Assembly (NCBI GenBank): GCA_017880715.1
Contig: JADGRT010000248.1
Coordinates: forward strand, 1-5,158
Direction of reading: 5' to 3'
Source: Verrucomicrobiia bacterium
GTDB taxonomy: Bacteria > Verrucomicrobiota > Verrucomicrobiia > Limisphaerales > UBA1319
Length of the DNA: 5,158 bases
Made by a program: the position numbers and the translations under genes. The notes under the pieces were generated by a model. That model did not search any database, was not told the DNA's origin, and saw nothing but the letters and a program-made list of their open reading frames with translations. This document shows, one piece after another, positions 1 to 5,158 of this stretch (the first letter of the stretch is position 1; each line of letters starts with the position of its first letter).

Positions 1-52
1 CGAAAGCCTTGTCCTCCTTGCTCCAATAAATAATCAACTCGTATTTGCTCAT
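1..52 (-). CDS. hicB: HicB-family antitoxin, N-terminal 17 codons (cut by window edge)
   Basis: An ATG at 52-50 opens a frame reading MSKYELIIYWSKEDKAF, which runs off the left edge. This resembles the start of HicB antitoxins, whose partly degraded RNase H-like fold begins with a strand of the form 'Y.l.iyWs.eD.aF' and continues into a 'PelPGc' segment lying outside the window. HicB neutralises HicA by binding it and usually also represses its own operon. The start is supported by a GGAG at 62-59, six bases before the ATG, and by position: the hicA stop codon ends at 54, leaving a one-base gap that suggests translational coupling. The call rests on 17 residues plus the adjacent hicA. The rest of the protein, including any DNA-binding domain, cannot be judged here. 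Confidence 0.8.
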   Translation of the reverse strand, partial: MSKYELIIYWSKEDKAF

Positions 53-53
53 T

Positions 54-308
54 TCATTCTCCAGTCAGGCTGTACTTTAACAGAATCTGTCGAATTTGCT
101 TCATTTGATAGGGTTTTCCTTCGCCACCGCGTGGTTGGATGTTGATGATTTCAGCCACTCCTTCTTTGTAGAAGATGTGGTGGCTTCCCCGGCGGTGCCG
201 TTCGGAAAAACCAAGATGCCGTAACATCGTGCAGACGCCCTCAAAATTTAGGTTTGCATCGGAAGCGCCGAGCAACAGCTTTTCCCTCGTTATCTTCCAA
301 CTACTCAT
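54..308 (-). CDS. hicA: HicA-family mRNA interferase toxin
   Basis: An 84-residue protein of the HicA family, small double-stranded-RNA-binding-like toxins that cleave mRNA and arrest translation until bound by HicB. The catalytic-histidine motif is visible as GSHHIF at residues 41-46 (H43 the likely catalytic residue), after the helix LRHLGF at 29-34. It is followed by the strand EIINIQPRGG at 53-62 and the C-terminal KPYQMKQIRQIL segment at 65-76. The longer N-terminus (about 40 residues before the motif) and the 'KPYQ.KQ.R' end match a recognised HicA subgroup rather than the short form of about 60 residues. The gene starts 21 bp after ileS in the same frame and is followed after one base by hicB, the usual toxin-first order. 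No Shine-Dalgarno sequence or separate promoter is evident before the ATG. No motif is lost and no frameshift is seen, so the toxin is probably intact. The function is inferred from the family. Confidence 0.9.
   Translation of the reverse strand: MSSWKITREKLLLGASDANLNFEGVCTMLRHLGFSERHRRGSHHIFYKEGVAEIINIQPRGGEGKPYQMKQIRQILLKYSLTGE
59..62 (-). promoter_or_regulatory. Ribosome binding site of hicB
   Basis: GGAG on the minus strand lies inside the last codons of hicA, six bases before the hicB ATG. It is a recognisable Shine-Dalgarno core and supports the ATG at 52. hicA, by contrast, has nothing comparable before its start. Confidence 0.6.
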
Positions 309-329
309 AGTGGTCGGAGCGACAGGATT

Positions 330-3158
330 CTATCCATTAACCCCGGTTTCCGTCTCGACACAGCGGCTGCAGATCGCGGGATGCTCGGCGTGCTGGCCGA
401 CGGTGGTTCCCCAGCGCCAGCAACGGTCGCATTTTTGACCCTCGGCGCGGACTACCTCGATTTTCAACGGCGCGGTCTCGTCCACCTGAATCTTCAGTTG
501 CGATACATTAAGCAATTCCCGCAACGACTCGTGTTGTTCCGGCCCTTCTGGCAGGACGGCAGCGGGGCCTTGGAGATTCACGCTGGCTTCCAGGGATTTG
601 CCAATCTGTTTCGCCTGCCTGGCTTTTTCCAGTTCCGGGAGCGCCTGTTCCCGCAAGCGCATGAGTTTTTGCCATTGCGCACGCTCCCGGTCATCGACTG
701 AAAAGCTCAACGGTTGCCAGTCGCTGGTGTGTACCGAGGCGTCCGCCGGATGGCCGTGGATGAATCCCCAAGCTTCGTCCGCCGTGAAGGCCAGCAAGGG
801 CGATAACATCTGGCAGAGATGCGTCACCATGTGCCACAACGCCGTTTGCGTTGCCCGGCGGCGCGGGGAATCGGGCGGATCGGTGTACAACCGGTCCTTG
901 ACGACGTCATGGTAAATAGCGGAAAGCTCCACCGCCACAAACTGGCTGATCCGCTGATAGACAACATGGAATTCGTAGGCGTCATAAGCTTCCATCACCT
1001 GACGCTCCATAGCCTCGAACGCATCCAAAATCCACCGGTCCAGCGGAGTCAACTGCGGGTTGGGCAAGGCGTGTTTCGCCGGCTCGAAATCGAACAGGTT
1101 GGACAACTGGTACCGCAGCGCATTGCGGATGCCGCGATAGGTTTCGCCCACCTTGTTGATGCGCTCTTCGCTCACCACAATGTCATTGCGAAAATCCTGC
1201 GATGCCACCCACAACCGGACCACGTCGGCGCCGAATTTCTTCACATACGCCTCCGAGGTCTGGGGCTTTTCATATCCGCCCTGTCCCTGTTTGCTCTTGG
1301 AAATCTTCTCGCGATCGGCGTCCACCATGAAACCATGCGTGAGGACGGCTTTGAATGGCTCGATGCCGTTGCCGGCCAGAGAGAGCAACAGCGAGGATTG
1401 GAACCAGCCGCGGTGCTGATCGCTGCCTTCCAGATACAGGTCGGCGGGTGGCTCGGTCGCGTTGCGGGGATCGCCACCGCGCAGTTCCGGCCGCCACATG
1501 ACGACGGTGCGCGACGAGGTTCCCGAATCGATCCAGACATCGAGCGTATCGGTGGATTTCGTGACGGCTTCGGGACCGGACCAATCGGCGGGCTTGAGCG
1601 AGGTCCATAATTCGGCCGCTGATTTTTCGAACCAGATATTGGAGCCGTGTTTTTCGATCAGACCGGCGGCGGCGCGAACGATGCGCGCGTCCAGGATGGG
1701 CGTGCCTTGAGCATCGTAAAAGGCGGGGATGGGCACACCCCAGGTGCGCTGACGGGAGATGCACCAGTCCGGTCGCGACTTGACGGCGGCCTCGATGCGG
1801 CTCTTGCCCCAGTCGGGCACCCAGCGGACGCGGTCGATGGCTTGGAGGGCGCGGTCACGGAACTGTTCGTGGTCGATCTTGATGAACCACTGGTCCATGG
1901 CGCGGAAAATGACCGGGGTTTTGCTGCGCCAGCAGTGCGGGTAGCTGTGGGTGTAATTCTCCTGGACCAAGAGCATGCCGCGCTCGCGCAGGATCTTCAG
2001 CACGCCTTCGTTGGCTTCGCTTTTCTCGTGGCGCTCGAGAATCGAAAGCCCGACCAATTCCTGGGGCATCTGCTGTTCCACGGGCAGATCGTTCGTATGG
2101 CACAGGCAGCCGTTGTCATCCACGGGCGAGAAAATCGGCAGGCCATTTTGCCGGCCGAGCTGATAGTCTTCGAGACCGTGGCCGGGGGCGACGTGCACAA
2201 AACCGGTGCCCATGGTGTTATCGACAAAGGCGTCACCGGCCAGAAGCTTGGAGCGGCGGTTGATGAAGGGATGTTCGCACTCGACGTGGGCCAGGTGGTC
2301 GGCGTCCAGGCTGCGGACAATTTGGAAACTTTCCCACTGGCATTTTTCGTAGAGCTGGTTAGTCAGCGCTACGGAGACGATGTAGTTCTCCTCACCCACG
2401 TTCACGAGGTTGTAATTGAACGTCGAGTTGTAGGCGATGGCCAGGTTGGCGGGCAGCGTCCAGGGCGTGGTGGTCCAGATCAGCACGTAAGTCTTGGGAC
2501 GTCCGACGACGGGAAACTTCACAAAAACGCTCTGACTGACGTGGTCTTTATATTCGACCTCGGCCTCGGCGAGCGCGGTGCGGCAGGGAATGCTCCAATA
2601 GACCGGTTTCTTGCCGCGATACACGAAGCCTTTCGCCACCAGGTCGGCGAAGAGCCGCAATTCGTCCGCTTCGTATTGCGGCGTGAAGGTCAGATACGGA
2701 TTGTCCCAGTCGCCCAGGACGCCCAGTCGTTTGAACTGGGTGCGTTGGATATCGATGAACTTCCGGGCGTACGCCTCGCAAGCCTTGCGAACCGTGGCGG
2801 CGTCCGTCGTTTGGTCCTGGCCTTGCTTGCGCAATTCCTGCATCACCTTGAATTCGATCGGCAGACCATGGCAGTCCCAGCCGGGGATGTAAGGAGCGTT
2901 GAAACCCCGGAGCGTCTGGTGTTTGATGACGATGTCCTTGAGGATCTTGTTCAGTGCGGTGCCGATATGGACCTCGCCATTGGCAAACGGCGGGCCGTCG
3001 TGCAAAACGAACTTCGGAGCGTTCGCGCGGCGGGCACGGATGGTTTCGTAGAGGCGGGCGGATTGCCACTGTTCGAGACGTATCGGTTCGCGCGCCACCA
3101 GATCGGCTTTCATCGGAAAGTCGGTCCGTGGCAGATTGAGCTTATATTTTGGATCCAT
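330..3158 (-). CDS. ileS: Isoleucine--tRNA ligase (IleRS), full length
   Basis: A 942-residue class Ia synthetase that attaches isoleucine to tRNA-Ile in the cytoplasm and hydrolyses mischarged valine. The Rossmann core contains HDGPPFANG (53-61), the HIGH-equivalent HIGT (64-67), GWDCHGLP (93-100), DWCISRQRTWGVP (464-476), DVWIDSG (540-546), LEGSDQHRGW (576-585) and the KMSKS-equivalent KISKS (618-622). The CP1 editing domain, roughly 205-410, shows WTTTPWTLPAN (228-238) and GTGFVHVAPGHGLEDY (317-332), with the conserved editing aspartate at D331. The anticodon-binding helical domain starts near 705, and a C-terminal zinc site uses C910, C913, C930 and C933 (KCDRCW...ICSRC). Length, domain order and the C-terminal zinc finger fit the bacterial IleRS close to the E. 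coli type. The ATG at 3158 is chosen because MDPKYKLNLPRTDFPM aligns with the usual family N-terminus. Oddities are threonine as the fourth HIGH residue and a longer loop after KISKS. hicAB follows with no terminator between. Confidence 0.98.
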   Translation of the reverse strand: MDPKYKLNLPRTDFPMKADLVAREPIRLEQWQSARLYETIRARRANAPKFVLHDGPPFANGEVHIGTALNKILKDIVIKHQTLRGFNAPYIPGWDCHGLPIEFKVMQELRKQGQDQTTDAATVRKACEAYARKFIDIQRTQFKRLGVLGDWDNPYLTFTPQYEADELRLFADLVAKGFVYRGKKPVYWSIPCRTALAEAEVEYKDHVSQSVFVKFPVVGRPKTYVLIWTTTPWTLPANLAIAYNSTFNYNLVNVGEENYIVSVALTNQLYEKCQWESFQIVRSLDADHLAHVECEHPFINRRSKLLAGDAFVDNTMGTGFVHVAPGHGLEDYQLGRQNGLPIFSPVDDNGCLCHTNDLPVEQQMPQELVGLSILERHEKSEANEGVLKILRERGMLLVQENYTHSYPHCWRSKTPVIFRAMDQWFIKIDHEQFRDRALQAIDRVRWVPDWGKSRIEAAVKSRPDWCISRQRTWGVPIPAFYDAQGTPILDARIVRAAAGLIEKHGSNIWFEKSAAELWTSLKPADWSGPEAVTKSTDTLDVWIDSGTSSRTVVMWRPELRGGDPRNATEPPADLYLEGSDQHRGWFQSSLLLSLAGNGIEPFKAVLTHGFMVDADREKISKSKQGQGGYEKPQTSEAYVKKFGADVVRLWVASQDFRNDIVVSEERINKVGETYRGIRNALRYQLSNLFDFEPAKHALPNPQLTPLDRWILDAFEAMERQVMEAYDAYEFHVVYQRISQFVAVELSAIYHDVVKDRLYTDPPDSPRRRATQTALWHMVTHLCQMLSPLLAFTADEAWGFIHGHPADASVHTSDWQPLSFSVDDRERAQWQKLMRLREQALPELEKARQAKQIGKSLEASVNLQGPAAVLPEGPEQHESLRELLNVSQLKIQVDETAPLKIEVVRAEGQKCDRCWRWGTTVGQHAEHPAICSRCVETETGVNG

Positions 3159-3172
3159 GACTCAGGTTGCGC

Positions 3173-3201
3173 ACGCTATCAGCCCGATGCCGCAGTGTCA
3201 A
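3173..3201 (-). promoter_or_regulatory. Candidate sigma70-type promoter of ileS
   Basis: On the minus strand a perfect -35 hexamer TTGACA (3201-3196) is followed, after exactly 17 bases, by TAGCGT (3178-3173). The latter keeps the three most conserved -10 positions (T, A and final T). Transcription would begin near 3168-3166, only about 8-10 bases before the ileS ATG at 3158, which makes the message nearly leaderless. No Shine-Dalgarno sequence lies in that short leader (ACCTGAGTC), which is consistent with the prediction. The promoter is inferred from sequence only. An upstream alternative beyond the REP doublet cannot be excluded. Confidence 0.55.
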
Positions 3202-3262
3202 CGCGGGGGCCAAGAACACTTGCATTTTGGACGCCGCTTTTTTTGGCGGAATCGCGGCATTC

Positions 3263-3349
3263 CCATGGTAGGGAGCGCGGACGCCCTCGTCCGCAAGTTC
3301 GCCTTGTTTAACTTCGCGCGGATGAAGGCATCCGCGCTCCCTACCATGG
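3263..3349. repeat. REP-like inverted doublet (BIME-like palindromic element)
   Basis: The outer 19 bp are perfectly inverted: 3263-3281 pairs with 3331-3349. Including the inner parts, 32-base arms (3263-3294 and 3318-3349) match at 29 positions around a 23-base centre, which itself contains AAGTT/AACTT (3295-3299 / 3310-3314). Each arm also folds on its own. The left arm makes GCGGACG-ccct-CGTCCGC (3277-3294), and the right arm makes GCGCGGATG-aagg-CATCCGCGC (3316-3337). A GTAG tetranucleotide precedes each stem, at 3268-3271 on plus and 3344-3341 on minus. GTAG followed by a GC-rich imperfect hairpin, in inverted pairs between genes, is the known layout of REP sequences and BIMEs. Those elements are mobilised by single-stranded-DNA RAYT transposases. 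No transposase is present here. A MITE is the main alternative reading, although no target-site duplication is obvious. Confidence 0.75.
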
Positions 3350-3380
3350 AAAAGTGAGCTGCACCCGCCCTCCTGGCCCA

Positions 3381-3424
3381 AAAAAACAATAAAAACCCCC
3401 TCCCGATTTTCTCGGGAGGGGGTT
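3381..3424 (-). terminator. Intrinsic terminator of the porin gene
   Basis: A perfect 13-bp stem (3394-3406 pairing with 3412-3424) with a five-base GAAAA loop on the minus strand is followed by a T-rich tract (TTTTT, then A, TT, G and TTTTTT) down to 3381. It lies 17 bases past the porin stop codon. The T-tract exists on the minus strand only, so the signal ends the porin transcript and is not clearly bidirectional. It also insulates ileS from porin transcription. Confidence 0.95.
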
Positions 3425-3441
3425 CAGGGTTCTAAATCAAA

Positions 3442-4671
3442 TTAGAACTTGTAGATCACGTTCAGGGCCAGCGAGAGGGCGTTTTTGTCGCCGGAAGCAT
3501 TCGGCGCAACCCCCACGGGGGGTAAACTTCCCGCGCCGGCGACGTTACGATCCCAGCGGAATTCCAACCGGGTCACGACGTTCGCCCATAGGGCATAATC
3601 CAGCGTAACGGTTTCGCCGATCATCGCGTTGTTCCGGTCGGTCAACTCATTGGAGTTATACCACGTGCCATCCGAGCCATTCACATATTCGAAGCGGTTA
3701 GCCAGCCTCATTTTCTCCGTGGCCTGATAGGTCAGGTAGCCGGCCATCGCGTTGGCGTAGGTTGAGGGAGCGCCACCGGTAAAAATATCCCCGTTGCCCT
3801 GTTTTTTCGTGCCCCGATAATCATAGGAAGCACCCACCGCCAAGGCTTCGATCGGCGTTGGCACAACCAGCCCCGCATAGTAGCTGGTCACGTCAGTGAA
3901 TCTTTGTGGGAAAGCGTTGGTTCCTCCGGGCAGACCGTCCACAACGCCACCGTACAGGCTCGCGCCCTTCAAGAAGCCCATGCTCTCGGGAGCTGTCAGC
4001 ACGAACGAACCCATGTAGGTCTTTTCGCTTTCAGCAGCGGGTGTGCCATTACGCCCAGGCCGATCGTTAATCGCACCATTGTAGGAATTGGCCACGCCCG
4101 CGGACACCGACAGCCATTCGGCTACCTGGTAGGTGGCCAGAACGCCCGTGTGCTGTTTCGGTTCGAGAAAATAGCCGAACGAACGGCTGTAGTTGGGGTT
4201 CTTGTAGCTGTCAAAGCTCTCGTAGCCGAGAATGCCATTGAACACGCCCATCTTGATGTCCAACCCGTTGCCCACCGGGGCGCGCAACACCACATAGGCC
4301 TGTTGGATCGCTAAATCGTTCCCAGCCCCAGGAAAGGTATTCAGGGCTTCAAACTGCTGGGCATCCGGTCCGAACAGCAAGTCCGCCTGATAACCGGCTG
4401 ACCATTGGCCTTCGTCGAGAGGCTTGGCCAACGACAGCTTGACCACGTTCAGGTTGAAGCCATCCTGCTTGTTGGCGCCGTCAAACGAACGGCCCACGAG
4501 GTTGTTTCCCGTGCCGAACTTCCAGATGGCCGATGTGTCCACATAACCACTCAAGGTGGTGGCTGAGACAGCCGTCAGCACCTGATTTTTGGCTTCTTCA
4601 GCCTGGGCCAACGAACCGAGACTGACCACGCCCGTGGCGGCCAGCGCTAATGTCCATTTATTAAACTTCAT
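3442..4671 (-). CDS. Outer-membrane beta-barrel porin, BBP2/OmpL-like family
   Basis: A 409-residue exported protein. Residues 1-24 form a classical signal peptide: basic MKFNK, a hydrophobic core, and a likely cleavage after AQA at 22-24. The mature part alternates hydrophobic and polar residues as beta strands do, has many aromatic residues and glycines, lacks long hydrophobic helices, and ends in phenylalanine (NVIYKF), the usual C-terminal signal for barrel assembly. The block NPNYSRSFGYFLEP (158-171) followed by HTGV (174-177), together with the early SGYVDTSAIWKF (41-52), fits the putative beta-barrel porin-2 family. This family is common in Verrucomicrobiota and Planctomycetota. It probably acts as a diffusion channel in the outer membrane; its substrate cannot be told from sequence. 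A strong ribosome binding site precedes it and an intrinsic terminator follows, so it looks like a single-gene, possibly highly expressed unit. Family assignment is fairly firm and function is inferred. Confidence 0.88.
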   Translation of the reverse strand: MKFNKWTLALAATGVVSLGSLAQAEEAKNQVLTAVSATTLSGYVDTSAIWKFGTGNNLVGRSFDGANKQDGFNLNVVKLSLAKPLDEGQWSAGYQADLLFGPDAQQFEALNTFPGAGNDLAIQQAYVVLRAPVGNGLDIKMGVFNGILGYESFDSYKNPNYSRSFGYFLEPKQHTGVLATYQVAEWLSVSAGVANSYNGAINDRPGRNGTPAAESEKTYMGSFVLTAPESMGFLKGASLYGGVVDGLPGGTNAFPQRFTDVTSYYAGLVVPTPIEALAVGASYDYRGTKKQGNGDIFTGGAPSTYANAMAGYLTYQATEKMRLANRFEYVNGSDGTWYNSNELTDRNNAMIGETVTLDYALWANVVTRLEFRWDRNVAGAGSLPPVGVAPNASGDKNALSLALNVIYKF

Positions 4672-4680
4672 TCTACAGTT

Positions 4681-4686
4681 CCTCCC
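4681..4686 (-). promoter_or_regulatory. Strong ribosome binding site of the porin gene
   Basis: GGGAGG (extending to GGGAGGAA) lies nine bases before the porin ATG at 4671. It is the best Shine-Dalgarno match in the window and fixes the start codon, which also begins a good signal peptide. Confidence 0.8.
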
Positions 4687-4722
4687 GCGATGTTTTGGTT
4701 TTGGTATATATCTTTAACTGCA

Positions 4723-4748
4723 ATAATACGAGGTAAAAACAGTTTACC
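4723..4748 (-). promoter_or_regulatory. Candidate operator and -10 element of the porin promoter
   Basis: A perfect inverted repeat GGTAAA-N5-TTTACC (4732-4737 / 4743-4748) sits four bases upstream of TATTAT (4728-4723, minus strand), which resembles a -10 hexamer. No consensus -35 is found at 16-18 bases from it, and the palindrome occupies that space. This is what one would expect if a dimeric regulator binds there to activate or block transcription. A second TATATA (4710-4705) is an alternative -10. The palindrome is seen directly; the regulatory role is inferred. Confidence 0.35.
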
Positions 4749-4906
4749 CTGCACTTAAAAACCACCATGACAGTGCATTTTTCCGCAAAGTAGGGAATCA
4801 TGCCCTGCTTGGCAACCATATTTTCGCTTTTTTACCCGATTTCCACGAAAAACCAAGGCTTGGGGGCCAGATACCAGCCCGTTGGACGATTAACCCGTCC
4901 GGCTAT

Positions 4907-5158
4907 TCACCCGATTCGCAGGGCGCTTGCCTGTGCCTGCAAAGCCAGTTCTGCTGCCAGAAAGGTGTGTTTTTGCGGCATGGCAAACTCGGTGCGATTC
5001 AGGCAATCCAGGATGAGCTGGCCAAAGAATGGAAAGCCAACCTGGCCATGCACCGCGCGATGCTGTTCCCCTTGATGATCGACGAGGTACACGTGATCTC
5101 CGACCGGATCCCTGGCCACATCGAGGTATTTGCGCAACTCGAGGTACCCGTCGGTGCC
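4907..5158 (-). CDS. Gfo/Idh/MocA-family oxidoreductase, C-terminal 83 residues (cut by window edge)
   Basis: A minus-strand frame enters from the right edge without interruption and ends at TGA (4909-4907). Its 83 residues begin GTDGYLELRKYLDVARDP and contain DHVYLVD (21-27), LILDCLNRTEFAMPQKH (48-64) and LAAELALQAQASALRIG (67-83). This order is the usual ending of one subgroup of Gfo/Idh/MocA dehydrogenases, including those expanded in Planctomycetota and Verrucomicrobiota. It comprises a strand with 'GT.GY.ELRKY.D', a loop with 'DH', then a terminal helix after 'NRTE.AM.Q.H'. Such enzymes are soluble NAD(P)-dependent sugar or cyclitol dehydrogenases, but the N-terminal Rossmann fold and the catalytic Lys are outside the window, so substrate and activity are unknown. 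A TTG at 5137 is not the start, since the frame continues upstream with matching family sequence. The assignment is by recognition of the C-terminal pattern. Confidence 0.75.
   Translation of the reverse strand, partial: GTDGYLELRKYLDVARDPVGDHVYLVDHQGEQHRAVHGQVGFPFFGQLILDCLNRTEFAMPQKHTFLAAELALQAQASALRIG

Larger units (their letters stand above)
3159..3441. other. Intergenic region between the porin gene and ileS
   Basis: This 283-bp stretch has no credible gene. From the ileS side it holds the candidate ileS promoter (3173-3201). Next comes a spacer with a small inverted repeat GGAAT-N6-ATTCC (3248-3252 / 3259-3263) and a T-run flanked by CGCC and GGCG (3232-3248). Then come the REP-like doublet (3263-3349), a short unremarkable piece (3350-3380), and the porin terminator (3381-3424). 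Open frames that cross it on either strand run straight through the palindromes, show no family resemblance and are treated as chance. Confidence 0.7.
4672..4906. other. Intergenic region upstream of the porin gene
   Basis: These 235 bases separate the oxidoreductase stop from the porin start. The part nearest the porin (about 4695-4760) is clearly A/T-richer than the genes and holds the candidate operator, a possible -10 hexamer and the ribosome binding site. On the minus strand just after the oxidoreductase, a short CCAA-GCC-TTGG hairpin followed by TTTTT (4863-4848) is a weak terminator candidate. A separate GGACG/CGTCC pair (4884-4888 / 4896-4900) has no T-run next to it. No gene is supported here. 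Confidence 0.55.

Noticed and set aside
175..1610. Several shorter plus-strand frames opposite hicA and ileS.
   Set aside because: They overlap well-supported minus-strand genes, have no ribosome binding sites or recognisable domains, and are typical antisense shadows.
1647..3311. A 554-codon open frame on the plus strand opposite ileS.
   Set aside because: It is codon-aligned with ileS on the opposite strand, where the rarity of TTA, CTA and TCA codons in this G/C-rich gene keeps the antisense frame open. The product shows no recognisable domain and the frame runs on through the ileS promoter and the REP doublet. The ileS reading is certain.
3263..3349. The hairpin pair as a CRISPR repeat or a factor-independent terminator.
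   Set aside because: There are only two inverted units, with no regularly spaced direct repeats or spacers, and no T-run follows either stem. The porin already has its own perfect terminator just before it.
3142..3389. Two short minus-strand frames (79 and 63 codons) lying over the intergenic repeat.
   Set aside because: Their codons are mostly the palindromic REP arms and the porin terminator. Neither has a ribosome binding site or family resemblance. If similar hypothetical proteins exist elsewhere, they would most simply be translations of copies of the same repeat.
3159..3441. A possible T-box riboswitch or other leader controlling ileS.
   Set aside because: No T-box core (AGGGUGGNACCGCG-like) or antiterminator is present, and the best promoter leaves no room for a leader. 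The strong hairpin with a T-run lies at the porin 3' end and points towards that gene.
4727..5158. A plus-strand frame open for 144 codons to the right edge, whose end reads like a plausible protein (for example LMIDEVHVISDRIPGHIEVF).
   Set aside because: It mirrors codon for codon the minus-strand frame that matches the C-terminus of Gfo/Idh/MocA dehydrogenases. Its upstream half crosses the A/T-rich porin promoter region and is rich in unlikely Cys and His stretches, with no start or ribosome binding site to support it.

Overview
The window looks like chromosomal DNA of a Gram-negative bacterium, most likely from the Verrucomicrobiota (Limisphaerales/Pedosphaera-like) or a relative in the PVC group. 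I infer this from four things: a BBP2/OmpL-like outer-membrane barrel of the kind common there; the C-terminus of a Gfo/Idh/MocA dehydrogenase of the type that is expanded in these phyla; an IleRS with a distinctive HIGT signature and an enlarged KMSKS loop; and a REP-like intergenic palindrome. No 16S rRNA or other firm taxonomic marker is present, so the assignment is tentative.

Every supported gene is on the minus strand. In transcription order, right to left, these are: the tail of a Gfo/Idh/MocA oxidoreductase (4907-5158, cut by the right edge); a 235-bp intergenic stretch with a candidate operator and a strong ribosome binding site; a signal-peptide-bearing outer-membrane porin (3442-4671) closed by a perfect 13-bp intrinsic terminator; a 283-bp intergenic stretch holding an inverted pair of REP-like hairpins and a good sigma70-type promoter; full-length ileS (330-3158); and, 21 bp behind it with no terminator between, a hicA toxin gene (54-308) and the first 17 codons of hicB (1-52, cut by the left edge).

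There are three likely transcription units: the oxidoreductase (ending here), the porin as a single-gene unit, and ileS-hicA-hicB. IleRS charges tRNA-Ile. HicA is an mRNA interferase whose output is normally held down by HicB. The sequence offers hicB a good ribosome binding site but gives hicA no visible one, which would favour antitoxin excess. The porin and the oxidoreductase have no evident functional link to ileS.

The least ordinary item is the 87-bp REP doublet at 3263-3349. Its two arms differ at three positions, and two of these form a compensatory base-pair change within the local hairpin. Each arm also carries a GTAG before its stem, as in REP elements handled by RAYT transposases. 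I do not see a wholly new multi-gene system in this window.
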